A stretch of DNA of 64,000 bases from Enterococcus malodoratus ATCC 43197 (GTDB taxonomy: Bacteria; Bacillota; Bacilli; Lactobacillales; Enterococcaceae). Both the position numbers and the translations under genes were made by a program. Location of the stretch: contig NZ_KE136481.1 of NCBI RefSeq assembly GCF_000407185.1, positions 1,340,136 to 1,404,135 of the forward strand, given 5' to 3'. Below, piece after piece: positions 17,840-27,960 of this stretch; the first letter of the stretch is position 1; every line of letters begins with the position of its first letter. Under the pieces are notes generated by a model. It did no database searches, was not told the DNA's origin, and worked only from the letters and a program-made list of their open reading frames with translations.

Positions 17840-17878
17840 AAAACAAGCCAGTCAGAAGAATTCTGACTGGCTTGTTTT
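17840..17878. terminator. Bidirectional terminator
   Basis: A 17-bp perfect stem (arms 17840-17856 and 17862-17878) with AAAA/TTTT ends, between the convergent Crp-type gene and the L,D-transpeptidase. Confidence 0.9.
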
Positions 17879-19286
17879 AGATTTCTGTACCATACTCGAC
17901 CGGCTTATCGAATTCTCCCGGAGCATCATCATAAATGTGGCCATAAATAAAAACCGGCATTCCGATGAAGCTATTGTCATAAATTTGAGCCACTTGCGCT
18001 TTGGGTGTATTCACACATCCGTAGCTTCCTAGATCTGTCTGATAAGCCCCCGGCTGACCAAAATATTGCAGCTTATGATCCGTATCGTGCAATCCGATTT
18101 CTGTAATCGTCTGCCCATAACTCAATAATGGCAGCCAGTAGTCTACTGGAACATTATAGGTGCCGTCACCCGTTGACAAGACTCCGCTTAGATCGACGTT
18201 GCGCCGCTTATCCATAATCGTATGAAACCCGGGAACAGTCGCTGTCCCCTTATCATATCGTCCTGTGATCACATCGGTCTCCACGACCTTTTTCCCTTGA
18301 TTAAAGCAGTACATTTTTTGGTTGTCCAAATCAACTTCGATATAATTCTTCGTAATGTGCAGCGGCTGTTTTTTGGTTTCTCCCCGCAGTACAAGCTGAA
18401 TGATTTGGGTCTCCGGTTCCTTCAACTTTTTAGTAATTTTTTTAGCTGATTCTTTGATGTCGATAAACCAGCCGTAATTTCCAATATTTTTATACCGTAA
18501 ATGCTGTCCATGAATATTCGTAAAATCAACCGATTTATAGATTGTCGAATGTTCTCGCTCCAACTCCGCTACCCAACTTAGAATCAAATCCTGATCAAAA
18601 TTTCCTTGTTCATCCACCGATGCCGCCAGCATTTGTTCTGTAAGCGGTACGGATTTATTAGTCATTTTCAATTTAATTCCGCGATTTTGAACTTCTTCCA
18701 GCTTTTGCAGAATTTTTTGCTTCTGTAATTTTTTTGCTGTGACTTCCGGTTCGCGATAAAAATCTGCTAAAGCATACTCCGTTTGTAATGTACCCTCGTC
18801 AATATCCTTACAGAGCTCTTTCCGAATTTTGACAGAATCAATCACCGTCCCCTTCTTTTCAGGTTCGATCTTGAATCGATCATTTGCATAAACAATCTTC
18901 GCTCTTTTGGCTTCCTTGCCGCCAAGAAAAGACGCCCGATTAATGGCATCGATCAAATCGTCCTTCGCTCCTTTTTTTAACGGCAAACTTACTTCTCCTC
19001 TGCGAATATTCCGCTTCAAATATCCTTTTTGAAGCGTGTAGGGTGAAGCAAGCTGAAGCTTAATCGTTTGGTTCTCACCCTTCAACTCGATCTCAACTTG
19101 TTTTGTCTCCTGCCGAATCTTTTTTTCGGCCGCAGCGACCGATAGACCGCCAACATCGACATTGGCGACGGTCGATCCAAAGTAAAAATGCGAACCGAAA
19201 TAAGCATAGACTAGTAAAAAAAAGGCCATCGCCCCCGCAACGACACCAACAATCCTCAATACCCTTTGACTTTCATACTCCTTCAA
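17877..19286 (-). CDS. L,D-transpeptidase (YkuD domain) with SYGC active site
   Basis: A membrane-anchored enzyme that would form 3-3 peptidoglycan cross-links using the penultimate tetrapeptide bond. The 469 residues comprise one N-terminal transmembrane helix (about 12-32), two PG-binding-type domains (about 40-290) and a YkuD catalytic domain (about 310-460). The nucleophile is Cys424 in GSYGCVNTP, and His400 in GLHDTD is conserved. In the E. faecium enzyme Ldtfm the equivalent motif reads SHGC, so Tyr422 replaces the second active-site His here. The length matches Ldtfm (466 aa). It is a single gene with its own terminator. Such enzymes can bypass beta-lactams when D,D-carboxypeptidase supplies substrate; that use is not shown here. 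Confidence 0.9.
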   Translation of the reverse strand: MKEYESQRVLRIVGVVAGAMAFFLLVYAYFGSHFYFGSTVANVDVGGLSVAAAEKKIRQETKQVEIELKGENQTIKLQLASPYTLQKGYLKRNIRRGEVSLPLKKGAKDDLIDAINRASFLGGKEAKRAKIVYANDRFKIEPEKKGTVIDSVKIRKELCKDIDEGTLQTEYALADFYREPEVTAKKLQKQKILQKLEEVQNRGIKLKMTNKSVPLTEQMLAASVDEQGNFDQDLILSWVAELEREHSTIYKSVDFTNIHGQHLRYKNIGNYGWFIDIKESAKKITKKLKEPETQIIQLVLRGETKKQPLHITKNYIEVDLDNQKMYCFNQGKKVVETDVITGRYDKGTATVPGFHTIMDKRRNVDLSGVLSTGDGTYNVPVDYWLPLLSYGQTITEIGLHDTDHKLQYFGQPGAYQTDLGSYGCVNTPKAQVAQIYDNSFIGMPVFIYGHIYDDAPGEFDKPVEYGTEI

Positions 19287-19397
19287 TCACTGTCACCCAC
19301 TTTATAAAGCCCAATAATTACCAATATTATAAATCAAATAACTAATTATTTATTCTTAAATCATAATTATTAATATTTTTTAACATTTTTGGTAAAA

Positions 19398-19437
19398 AAA
19401 GGATTCAGAGCCCCCTTTATGAGGTTCTGAATCCTTT
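19398..19437 (-). terminator. Terminator of pflB
   Basis: A 12-bp perfect stem (AAAGGATTCAGA and complement) with a 16-base loop, followed on the minus strand by TTTTTTTACC, 34 bases after the pflB stop. Confidence 0.85.
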
Positions 19438-19470
19438 AAAAATTCTATTTCGCTAAAAATAAAATGATTT

Positions 19471-21768
19471 TTACATTTTCGTGTGGTCTGTACGTGAAAT
19501 TACGTCACGACGTTGTTCAGGTGTTAAGTCGCGGAATTTCACGGCATAACCAGATACACGAATGGTAAAGTTCGCATATTTTGGATTGTCGATATCTTTA
19601 TCCATCTCTTCTAGTAATTCGCGGCCAAAGACATTGACGTTCAAGTGATAACCACCTTTGTCAAAGTAGCCATCCAGTACTTGGCGTAAGTTGTCTACTT
19701 GCATCTCTTCATCATCCGTACGGCCTAATGCTCCCGGATTGATTGTTTGTGTATCAGAGATACCATCTTGCGCACAAGAGTAATTCAATTTCGCTGTTGA
19801 GTTTAATGAAGCCAACAGACCATTTTTCTCACCTAAGAATTTGCCATCTTGATAACTTGGGTTCGCACCTGGTGCTAACGGTTTACCCGCACGGCGGCCA
19901 TCTGGTGTATTCCCAGTATTTTTCCCGTAAACAACATTTGAAGTGATCGTCAATAATGACAATGTTGGTGTTGATTCACGGTACGTATGTTGACGTTTGA
20001 TTTGAGTCATGAAGTACTCAAGAATCCAGTTAGCCATTTCATCCGCTTCGTCGTTGTCATTTCCGTACGTTGGGAATTCGTTTTGCGGAACGTAATCAAT
20101 TGCTAAGCCGTTTTCATCGCGTATTACTTTTACGTTTCCGTGTTTGATCGCCATCAATGAATCCGCCGCATGAGAAATACCAGCGATCCCAGTTGCGAAA
20201 GTGCGGTTCAAATCAGTGTCCATCAACGCTAATTGTGGTGCTTCATAGGCATATTTATCGTGCATGTAATGGATCACGTTCAATGTATTTACATATAATT
20301 CAGCTAACCAATCTAAAACATCTTTATAGCTGTCCATGAATTGATCGAAGTCGATGCTGTCACCTTCCAATGGACGGAAACGAGGACCCACTTGCATTTT
20401 GGTCATTTCATCAACTCCACCGTTGATTGCATATAAGACTGCTTTGGCTAAGTTGGCACGAGCACCAAAGAATTGCATGTCTTTACCAATAACGGTAGCG
20501 GATACGCAACATGCGATCGCTGCATCATCAGATCCCCAGTATTGACGTAATAAATCATCATTTTCCAATTGGATCGATGAACTCTCTTTAGCAACTTTTG
20601 CTGCATAAGTTCGGAAGCCTTCTGGTAAATGAGAAGAATACAAGACAGTCAAGTTTGGCTCTGGTGAAGGTCCCATGTTTGTTAAAGTGTGCAAGATACG
20701 GAAATCATTCTTCGTTACTAATGAAGAACCATCCATATTCATTCCTGCTAATGATAATGTCGCCCAAATTGGGTAACCAGAGAATAATTGGTTGTACTCA
20801 GGAGTACGAGCAAATTTAACCATGCGCAGTTTCATGATCAAATGATCGATCATTTCTTGTGCTTCGAATTCAGTGATAACACCGCGCTCTAAATCACGTT
20901 GGATATAAATATCTAGGAATGCAGAGATACGGCCGATCGACATTGCGGCACCGTTTTGTGATTTGATGGCTGCTAAATAGCCAAAGTATAACCATTGGAT
21001 CGCTTCTTGAGCGTTAGCAGCTGGTTTTGAAATGTCATAGCCATAGCTTGCAGCCATTTCTTTCATGTCAACTAATGCACGGTATTGTTCAGAAACCTCT
21101 TCACGTAATTGAATCACGTCGTTCGTCATAACTTTGCTGCCGACGTTTTTCCAATCTTTTTTCTTTTCACTCATTAAGTAGTCAATACCGTATAAAGCAA
21201 CACGACGGTAATCACCAATGATTCGTCCACGTCCATAAGCATCTGGTAATCCAGTGATGATTTTGTTTTTACGAGCCAAACGCATTTCATCTGTGTAAGC
21301 GTCAAAAACACCTTGGTTGTGAGTTTTGCGCCATTTGTTGAAGATGAATGACATGTCATCGTCTACTTCATAGCCATTTGATTCTAATGCTTTGTTTGCC
21401 ATATTGATACCGCCAAATGGCATGAACGCTTGTTTTAAAGGTACATCCGTTTGCAATCCAACAATTTTTTCTTCCTCTTGGATTAAATAACCTGGTGCGT
21501 GAGAAGTGATCGTCGCTGGGATATCGCTGTCCATATCGTATACACCGTTTTGCTTGTGTTGTACTTCAAAAAGCTCTTGTAATTTGTCCCACAGTTTTTC
21601 TGTACTTGGTGCAGCGCCTTCTAAAAAGCTGTCGTCACCTTTATATTCTGTATAGTTGCGTTTGATGAAGTCCAACGTATTGACTTCATGCTGCCAGCGT
21701 CCTTCGTTAAAACCTTCCCAAGGACCTTTTATTTGTTCTACAGTTTTGTCGATTGTAATAGTTTCCAT
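19471..21768 (-). CDS. pflB: Formate acetyltransferase (pyruvate formate-lyase)
   Basis: Anaerobic conversion of pyruvate and CoA to acetyl-CoA and formate, in the cytoplasm. The 765 residues include the catalytic Cys-Cys pair at 420-421 (AIACCVSAT) and the glycyl radical Gly740 (RVSGYAVKF), with normal length. Start ATG at 21768 with AGGAGCG upstream. The activase gene (pflA), which usually follows in firmicutes, is not downstream: a terminator and an L,D-transpeptidase gene are there instead. The enzyme must be activated from elsewhere. A perfect AT-rich inverted repeat at 21875-21898 lies about 110 bases upstream. Confidence 0.97.
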   Translation of the reverse strand: METITIDKTVEQIKGPWEGFNEGRWQHEVNTLDFIKRNYTEYKGDDSFLEGAAPSTEKLWDKLQELFEVQHKQNGVYDMDSDIPATITSHAPGYLIQEEEKIVGLQTDVPLKQAFMPFGGINMANKALESNGYEVDDDMSFIFNKWRKTHNQGVFDAYTDEMRLARKNKIITGLPDAYGRGRIIGDYRRVALYGIDYLMSEKKKDWKNVGSKVMTNDVIQLREEVSEQYRALVDMKEMAASYGYDISKPAANAQEAIQWLYFGYLAAIKSQNGAAMSIGRISAFLDIYIQRDLERGVITEFEAQEMIDHLIMKLRMVKFARTPEYNQLFSGYPIWATLSLAGMNMDGSSLVTKNDFRILHTLTNMGPSPEPNLTVLYSSHLPEGFRTYAAKVAKESSSIQLENDDLLRQYWGSDDAAIACCVSATVIGKDMQFFGARANLAKAVLYAINGGVDEMTKMQVGPRFRPLEGDSIDFDQFMDSYKDVLDWLAELYVNTLNVIHYMHDKYAYEAPQLALMDTDLNRTFATGIAGISHAADSLMAIKHGNVKVIRDENGLAIDYVPQNEFPTYGNDNDEADEMANWILEYFMTQIKRQHTYRESTPTLSLLTITSNVVYGKNTGNTPDGRRAGKPLAPGANPSYQDGKFLGEKNGLLASLNSTAKLNYSCAQDGISDTQTINPGALGRTDDEEMQVDNLRQVLDGYFDKGGYHLNVNVFGRELLEEMDKDIDNPKYANFTIRVSGYAVKFRDLTPEQRRDVISRTDHTKM

Positions 21769-22419
21769 ATGCGCGCTCCTTTGTTAAATAGTTTCATAAT
21801 AATTTAAAATGATTATAACAAAGGAATCTGTTTTAAGAAAGGGCTTTTTTATTACCTTATGGCCGAAAAACCTTTTAAAATAATGATAATTATTTTAACT
21901 ATCACGTACTCCTGTTACAGTTTTCACTATAACAGATGATGTAATTGATAATGACAGTTTTTACCTGAGAAGCAGATATTGCTCACCAATATACAATATT
22001 CTCCTATAGATGAAACTGAAAAACAGGTGACTAATACAGTCGAGCTTGTGAAAAGTTTCTCCCTTCAAACTCTCATAAAAGAAAAATTTCCAATGAAAAA
22101 AAATTTTTTATCTCATTATTCTTGCCACTCATTCTAATCCGAAAATCAGCCTTCAAAACTGTTATCAAATATTTTACGATTTTTTCTTGCTGTTCCTCTT
22201 CGGCTTGAAAATAAAGCATATGTAAACTAGAATGATTTCTAACTAAAAATAACTGAAAATTATTTTAAAACGATTTACTATGGAGGCTAATGTCCGTAAT
22301 CCTAATTATTTAATGACTATCTCTAAAAAAATGACGAGGCACTTCGCTTAAAAATACTCAAATTGATTAAATTGGTATACAATATCAGACGTATGTGTTT
22401 ATTAATTGGGAGGTACGTT
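21769..22419. promoter_or_regulatory. Divergent control region of pflB and the Mga-like gene
   Basis: 651 AT-rich bases without a gene. It includes a perfect 10-bp inverted repeat TTAAAATAAT-GATA-ATTATTTTAA (21875-21898), which is partly Fur-box-like (TGATAAT half-site). The rest shows no other clear structure. It separates the divergent pflB and Mga-like genes, so promoters for both should be here. Confidence 0.5.
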
Positions 22420-23904
22420 ATGTTAGAAAGGTATATTGAAAAAAATATTTTTCGTCAGGTTTATCTTTGTCAACAATTGTATCAGAAGAAAAAGATTGCC
22501 TTACACACAATGGCTGAACGATTGAATGTTTGTACAATTACGATCACTAATGATCTCGAATTACTGAAGGAATCTTTCGGGCAAGAGATTCTTACTTTCG
22601 AACGAACGAAAAACACCTGCAAAGCATCCTTTAGTTCAGCCTATTCCCTATTGGAATTGACCCAGCGAATCTTTCGCCGCTCTGATTTTCTACGTGTCTT
22701 GAATGATTTTTTGAGCGGAAATACTCACTGGTCGGAAATTGCAGAAAAAGAATTTCTTTCCACCAGCAAGATCTATCAAATTCGGGCAGATATTTTTGAA
22801 TTTGCCGAGGAATTGGGCTATTTGCAGTCAGACCACACGATCAAGCTGCCGGAAAAGGATCTGCGTTACCTGCTTTTAGCCATTTCAAGATATACCGGTG
22901 ATCGTTCGGCCATTCCATATAATAAAATGATCGCTTCTTCTGCCGCCGATTTAATAGATTATGTGGAGGAACATTTTTTTGACCGCGATTATCCCAGCAG
23001 CGAACGGGAAATAATCATTTTGGGCAGCCAATTGAGCAGCCAGCGAGCGAGGCAATTCCCCATTCAGTTTTCTGACGACGAAAAACAATCTGCGCAACAA
23101 ACACCTTTATTTGGCTTATTGCGTGAAGGCGTAAAGACACTAAAGTCCACTATCTGCACAAATGAAGAGGAATTATTTTTTATTTATTCACTTTTTAACG
23201 CAAGAAATTATCTTTGCAATAATTTGGAGCTACTGCAAAAAGATTTTGAAGTCGTCTATCAAAATCCCATCAAATGCTATCCTGAAATAGAAAAATTACT
23301 TCAACAATTACGATCAGCATTAAACATTTCAATAGAAAACGAATTGCTCTTAAAAAAAGCTTTTCTGCCTTTTATCCGTTCCACTTGGGCCAACATGCAG
23401 CTTTTCCAACCTGATGTAATTTATCTCTTAGATAATAATCAGCAGGAGCTTTATCAAACTGTTCAACATATTTTGAATCAATGGGCGGCCGATTACCAAA
23501 CTGAGATTCATTGGAACGAAAACCTTATCCGTAAAATGACTTTGACGCTTGATTTATTGCGCAGAAATACCTTCGACGAGAAAGTTGAGTTGTACATTGT
23601 CGCGCCTTCAGATTTCAATTTCTTATACTACCGAAAACAGCTTAAAGCCCTGCTGGATGATCATTTCATTATCAGCAATATGATTTACAATACATTGAAC
23701 GAAGTCGTCGATGATGTCTTCTTTTGTTCAAAACGGGTCATCGTGTGTGACACCGCTCTTTATCAGCCTGACTTAGGCAGTGAAAACACATTAATCTTCC
23801 CAGTGTCCTTACAGACGATCAACTCAACCTGTTTTGAAATCAATCAAGTCATAAGACCGCTCGAAAAAGAGGCCGTGACAGAAGTGGGCGGCTTTAAAAA
23901 ATAA
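22420..23904 (+). CDS. Mga-like helix-turn-helix transcription regulator
   Basis: 494 residues from the ATG at 22420, chosen because GGGAGG lies 8 bases upstream; an upstream in-frame ATG has no RBS. The N-terminus holds a DeoR/Mga-type helix-turn-helix (MAERLNVCTITITNDLELLK, about 30-55), a second HTH-like stretch near 105-135 (EIAEKEFLSTSKIYQIRADI), and a long helical body similar to PRD-containing virulence regulators, ending in an EIIB-like fold (LYIVAPSDF... IVCDTALY). Mga/AtxA-type regulators respond to PTS phosphorylation. The target is unknown; gadC-gadB end convergently with it and pflB diverges from it, so both are candidates. Confidence 0.75.
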   Translation: MLERYIEKNIFRQVYLCQQLYQKKKIALHTMAERLNVCTITITNDLELLKESFGQEILTFERTKNTCKASFSSAYSLLELTQRIFRRSDFLRVLNDFLSGNTHWSEIAEKEFLSTSKIYQIRADIFEFAEELGYLQSDHTIKLPEKDLRYLLLAISRYTGDRSAIPYNKMIASSAADLIDYVEEHFFDRDYPSSEREIIILGSQLSSQRARQFPIQFSDDEKQSAQQTPLFGLLREGVKTLKSTICTNEEELFFIYSLFNARNYLCNNLELLQKDFEVVYQNPIKCYPEIEKLLQQLRSALNISIENELLLKKAFLPFIRSTWANMQLFQPDVIYLLDNNQQELYQTVQHILNQWAADYQTEIHWNENLIRKMTLTLDLLRRNTFDEKVELYIVAPSDFNFLYYRKQLKALLDDHFIISNMIYNTLNEVVDDVFFCSKRVIVCDTALYQPDLGSENTLIFPVSLQTINSTCFEINQVIRPLEKEAVTEVGGFKK

Positions 23905-23973
23905 GAAAGCATTTCCGAAATTTGACTTATTACCAAAGAAGCTTCTTCTGAAATGCCGTTTATATGTAAAAAG

Positions 23974-24002
23974 TAGGTGTGACAAAAATCTTGTCACACC
24001 TA
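23974..24002. terminator. Bidirectional terminator between the Mga-like gene and gadB
   Basis: A 12-bp stem TAGGTGTGACAA with its complement around 5 bases, T-runs on both sides (TCTTTTTT on plus). Confidence 0.88.
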
Positions 24003-24008
24003 TCTTTT

Positions 24009-25409
24009 TTAATGCGTAAATCCGTAAGTTTTGATTTCTGGTTTTTTATGATAAACCACATGAGCGTTGTTCAACGCTTCAATCGCTTCTTGCATATCTT
24101 GAACGTAGTCACAAGCCATGTTCATCCCAAAGTCTGAGCGAATAACCAAACGTTGGATGATTTCTTGATCTAAGTTCTTAGGAAGCGGATAAGCGGGAAC
24201 TTGCCATCCTTTCATCAAAAGACGATCAGCCAAATCATACAAAGTCCATTCTCGTGAAGAATCCTCTTTTAATTTGTAGCATACAATCGGCAATTGAGAG
24301 CCATCATTAACAATTTCAAACAGACCTGTTTCTTCAATCGCTTTGGCCAGATACAAAGCAACTTCGTGAGTCCGTTCATGAATCGCCTTATAGCCATCAA
24401 ATCCATAGCGTACAAAATTATAATATTGACCAATCAATTGTGCCGCACTGTGAGAGAAATTGATCGCCATGGTTGGCAATTCGCCTCCAAGGTAGCTGAC
24501 TTTGAAAATCAATTCTTTTGGTACATATTTTTGATCACGCCATAAGACCCAACCCACACCAGGATAAACCAAGCCATATTTGTGACCTGAAGAATTAATT
24601 GAGATAACATTTTTCAATCGGAAATCCCAAACAAGATCTGGTTCAGTGAAGGGTGCATAAAAACCACCGGAAGCGGCATCCACATGGATGTAGACTTTGT
24701 AATCTGTTTGTTTATTGTATTCTTCGACTAAATCATCTAATCCTTTGATATCATCGTAACGACCGGTGTAAGTAATCCCCATGATCCCAACGATTCCGAT
24801 CGTATATTCATCCACATAATCCATTACTTTATCTAAATTGATTGACATGTGTTCTTTATTCATCGGTACTTCACGCATTTCAATATCCCAGTAAACACAG
24901 AATTTTTCCCAACATACTTGGTAGCCAGAAGAAATGACCAAATTCGGTTTTTTCGCATTTAAATCCAAGCCTAATTTTTCTGCCCGTTTGCGCCAGGCGA
25001 ATTTCATCGCCATTCCGCCCAACATGCAGGCTTCAGAAGAACCAATCGTTGACGTGCCCATAAATTTTTCATTTTCACTAACGTTCCAAAGATCAGCAAT
25101 CATATTCACACAGCGATTTTCAATTTCTGTTGTGCGAGGGTATTCTGATTTATCGATGGCATTTTTTTCTAAGGTTTGGCTCATTAGTTTGACTGCTTCA
25201 GGTTCCATATATGTTTGACAAAAGGTTGCTAGATTCAACCGAGCATTTCCTTCGTCCAGCATTTCGTCTTGAACTAATTGATATGCCACGCGCGGTTCAA
25301 TCGATTCTTGATTCAATTTGTATTTTGGCAAATCAACTTGTTCACTTTTTGATCCAAAAATAGGTTCTAAATATTCTGCTTCATCACGATTTTCTTTTCC
25401 ATATAACAT
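24009..25409 (-). CDS. gadB: Glutamate decarboxylase
   Basis: PLP enzyme that converts glutamate to GABA and CO2, using up a proton; the basis of glutamate-dependent acid resistance. The 466 residues include the cofactor-aspartate motif HVDAASGG (Asp244) and the PLP lysine Lys277 in SSGHKYG. The C-terminus ends KTYGFTH, like the pH-responsive tail of E. coli GadB. Length is normal. Start ATG at 25409 with AGGAGG upstream. It is the second gene after gadC, 29 bases apart. Confidence 0.96.
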   Translation of the reverse strand: MLYGKENRDEAEYLEPIFGSKSEQVDLPKYKLNQESIEPRVAYQLVQDEMLDEGNARLNLATFCQTYMEPEAVKLMSQTLEKNAIDKSEYPRTTEIENRCVNMIADLWNVSENEKFMGTSTIGSSEACMLGGMAMKFAWRKRAEKLGLDLNAKKPNLVISSGYQVCWEKFCVYWDIEMREVPMNKEHMSINLDKVMDYVDEYTIGIVGIMGITYTGRYDDIKGLDDLVEEYNKQTDYKVYIHVDAASGGFYAPFTEPDLVWDFRLKNVISINSSGHKYGLVYPGVGWVLWRDQKYVPKELIFKVSYLGGELPTMAINFSHSAAQLIGQYYNFVRYGFDGYKAIHERTHEVALYLAKAIEETGLFEIVNDGSQLPIVCYKLKEDSSREWTLYDLADRLLMKGWQVPAYPLPKNLDQEIIQRLVIRSDFGMNMACDYVQDMQEAIEALNNAHVVYHKKPEIKTYGFTH

Positions 25410-25438
25410 GTGTAATTCCTCCTGAAAAATATATTTAT

Positions 25439-26950
25439 CTAATGTTTCAATGTGTGTTCTTCTGTTTGAACAATCTGATGTTCTCCTCGAGCTGCTGGAT
25501 GGGTTGCCGCATTCACATCTCCTGCTTCCATGTGAACGGGTTCTTCCAAATTTTTATGATCATGTTTATCATGCAACTCATAAATAATGAATGGTAAAAT
25601 GACCGTAATAACAAAACTGATTAACAAAATTGCCTGATAGGTTCGATCCTCGCCCTTCGCAATTGATGCAGGCGGAACGAAAGAAATCAGCAAAGCAAAA
25701 ACTGATAGCAATAGTCCGATACCGGCAATCAAGGTTTTCCCTATTTTTTTACCTGGCACATTATAAGTTCTTTTCAACCCTTGCTTCTTATAAACCAAAA
25801 CAAAATAGCCGATAAAGAACAATAGATACCCTACTAAATAAATGACTACCGTCAGTGAAATGGCAACTAAGAAGGATAAATTATTTCCGCCGCCGCCAAA
25901 AGTCAACACCGCACCCCAAATAGTAACGATCACACCTTGGATCATAATTAACGGAACAGGTACGCCGTGGGTATTTGTTTTGCGCAGAAAATCTGGCAGT
26001 AGTCCTCGTTGTGCTGCGGCGAACATCCCGCGAGATGGACCGACGACCCAAGAACTTACTTCCCCCATTACACCAAAAGCAATCATTAACGCGATCACCT
26101 TAACGAGCCAGCCTAGATGACTATTAAAATGTAAAATCAATGATTGGAAGGTTTGGATCACTCCAGCGCTTAAAGACAAGTCTTTTTGGGGAATCACTGC
26201 AGCGACAGAAAAGCCGCCAATCGCATCCAAGGCAATCGCTAAAATGACCAATAGGATCATCGCTAGCGGGTAATTTTTTCTTGGATTTTCCAATTCATTG
26301 ATATGCGAAGCGGATGCCTCGACACCCATGTAAGCTAAAATAAAAGATACAAATACAACCAAGGTTGATAATTGTGAGAAATCTGGTACAAAAGCCTTTG
26401 TACTGATCGCAATCTCAATCGGATTTCCTCCAATAAAGTAAGCCGCTGCTAAACCAAACAGAATAACGGATGGAATGAGAATTCCAATCAAGAATCCTGC
26501 CTTGGCAATTTTAGCCGTCCGCTGCGTCCCGCCTAATTGTGAAAAAGTCAGGCCCCAAAAGATGATTAACAACCCGATGTATTTCATCAACGGATCCGTA
26601 TTTAATGCTTGAAAATTCAAGACATAGGATAATGCCCCCAAAATGAAATAGATCATGGTGACAAACCCTACAGTAATTTGAAACCATTGAAAAAAGATGG
26701 CCGCAAAACCAAAACGTTCACCTAAGGTTTGGCTGACCCAACTAAAAATGCCGCCATTTTGCCAGCCTTCCACGGTAGACATTTCAGCCGCACACAAAGC
26801 CACAGGTAAAAACCATAAAATCCCGCCTAGTAATAAAAAGAAGACTAGGTGTAACTTTGCTGTAGCGAATGTCGGATACTCATAGACAGTCAAAACCATA
26901 GAAGCTGTCAAAGCAAAAAAGCCAAATAGAGATAATTTTTTCTGATTCAT
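25439..26950 (-). CDS. gadC: Glutamate/GABA antiporter GadC
   Basis: Exchanges external glutamate for GABA made by GadB, across the membrane. The 503 residues hold about twelve transmembrane helices of the APC family and a polar His-rich C-terminal tail (about 455-503, HDKHDHKNLEEP, HEHTLKH-like ending) that corresponds to the pH-gated plug of GadC. Start ATG at 26950 with GAAAGG-type sequence upstream. It leads a two-gene operon with gadB. The 240-base upstream space holds the promoter and the terminator of a winged-helix regulator gene. Confidence 0.95.
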   Translation of the reverse strand: MNQKKLSLFGFFALTASMVLTVYEYPTFATAKLHLVFFLLLGGILWFLPVALCAAEMSTVEGWQNGGIFSWVSQTLGERFGFAAIFFQWFQITVGFVTMIYFILGALSYVLNFQALNTDPLMKYIGLLIIFWGLTFSQLGGTQRTAKIAKAGFLIGILIPSVILFGLAAAYFIGGNPIEIAISTKAFVPDFSQLSTLVVFVSFILAYMGVEASASHINELENPRKNYPLAMILLVILAIALDAIGGFSVAAVIPQKDLSLSAGVIQTFQSLILHFNSHLGWLVKVIALMIAFGVMGEVSSWVVGPSRGMFAAAQRGLLPDFLRKTNTHGVPVPLIMIQGVIVTIWGAVLTFGGGGNNLSFLVAISLTVVIYLVGYLLFFIGYFVLVYKKQGLKRTYNVPGKKIGKTLIAGIGLLLSVFALLISFVPPASIAKGEDRTYQAILLISFVITVILPFIIYELHDKHDHKNLEEPVHMEAGDVNAATHPAARGEHQIVQTEEHTLKH

Positions 26951-27143
26951 AGATACGCTTCTTTCCTTTTCTTTAATTATTTGTTAGCGAATGGCTTCAG
27001 GGGAAAAACATCGTTGAATACTGATTGACCATTTTGTGCACCTCTTTCCTTACAAGGACAAGTATAGCGAGGCGGTATCGGATTTTTTTCTTGATTTTTT
27101 TAAATCAAATCGAGAAAAATAAAAAAAATGTAGAAAAAAAGTC

Positions 27144-27174
27144 CTAGCTCTCTTCTGAATCAGAAGAAAACTAG
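27144..27174 (-). terminator. Terminator of the winged-helix regulator gene
   Basis: Hairpin CTAG...CTTCTG-AAT-CAGAAG...CTAG (27144-27174), followed on the minus strand by ACTTTTTTT. It lies 17 bases after the regulator stop. Confidence 0.8.
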
Positions 27175-27190
27175 AACCTTTTTGTTTTAC

Positions 27191-27889
27191 CTACATACTG
27201 TATTCTTTAATATGCTCATTCATTAAGCCGTTCGGCACATCATGGAGACGGTAACCATTTCCCCAATAAGTAATGATCCGGACATTATCAATATGCGCGT
27301 GGGCAATTTTCTTATGGATATTACCTACCGTCGTCGACATTTGAACCAAACGCGACTTGCTGACCTCATTGTTCCAAACCTTGTTACACAATTCGTCTCT
27401 GGAAATGATCTTTCCACTTCCTTCGGCTAAAGCGCTGATGATTTTCTTTTCAATATTATTCAACGAACTGTAGAAGAGCACCAAATCCTGCTTCTTCATT
27501 TCCGATTGTCTGACTAATCCTTTTGAAAGAGATTCATTCTGGCCTTCTCGTTTATCACTTAATAGTAAGAACTCTCTTAATTCTGTTAACGTACAATCAA
27601 TCGACAAACAATGATTCTCATCAATGTTCGGCACCGGCTCATCTGTGCGCCGCAAATAATGCAGATCCTTCTCCACAACGATCGGTAAAATTTCGTTAAA
27701 CTCCTGATTCGTCAGGGTTTCGCTAAAAATGACAATGTCAAAAAGAGACAAAATCTCTTCAAAATATTGCGGCTTGTCGACATCAAAAAATTCTTTTAAA
27801 ACAAACACTTCGTAATCTAACCGCTGCAATTCGTCCTGAAATTCTTGTTCGATAATAATATTTCTAGTCAAAATGATTACTTTTTTCAT
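27191..27889 (-). CDS. Winged-helix regulator with degenerate receiver-like N-terminus (paralogue A)
   Basis: 232 residues. The N-terminal half (KVIILTRNIIIEQEFQDELQ... DIVIFSETLTNQEF) has the fold pattern of a response-regulator receiver but lacks the phosphoacceptor Asp/Lys set. The C-terminal half (about 140-225) is an OmpR-type winged helix with RDELCNKVWN and a final WGNGYRL. Start ATG at 27889. It shares layout and motifs (IFSETL/IFSETM, RR, WG-GYRL) with the protein at 29991-30698. It lies upstream of gadC on the same strand and downstream of a coiled-coil protein gene. Control of gad is possible but not shown. Confidence 0.78.
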   Translation of the reverse strand: MKKVIILTRNIIIEQEFQDELQRLDYEVFVLKEFFDVDKPQYFEEILSLFDIVIFSETLTNQEFNEILPIVVEKDLHYLRRTDEPVPNIDENHCLSIDCTLTELREFLLLSDKREGQNESLSKGLVRQSEMKKQDLVLFYSSLNNIEKKIISALAEGSGKIISRDELCNKVWNNEVSKSRLVQMSTTVGNIHKKIAHAHIDNVRIITYWGNGYRLHDVPNGLMNEHIKEYSM

Positions 27890-27960
27890 TTTACGTCACT
27901 CCCGTCTTTACTCAATTCCACTTTTTTTACACCCATTAACTCCTAAAACTCTTCTCTTGT

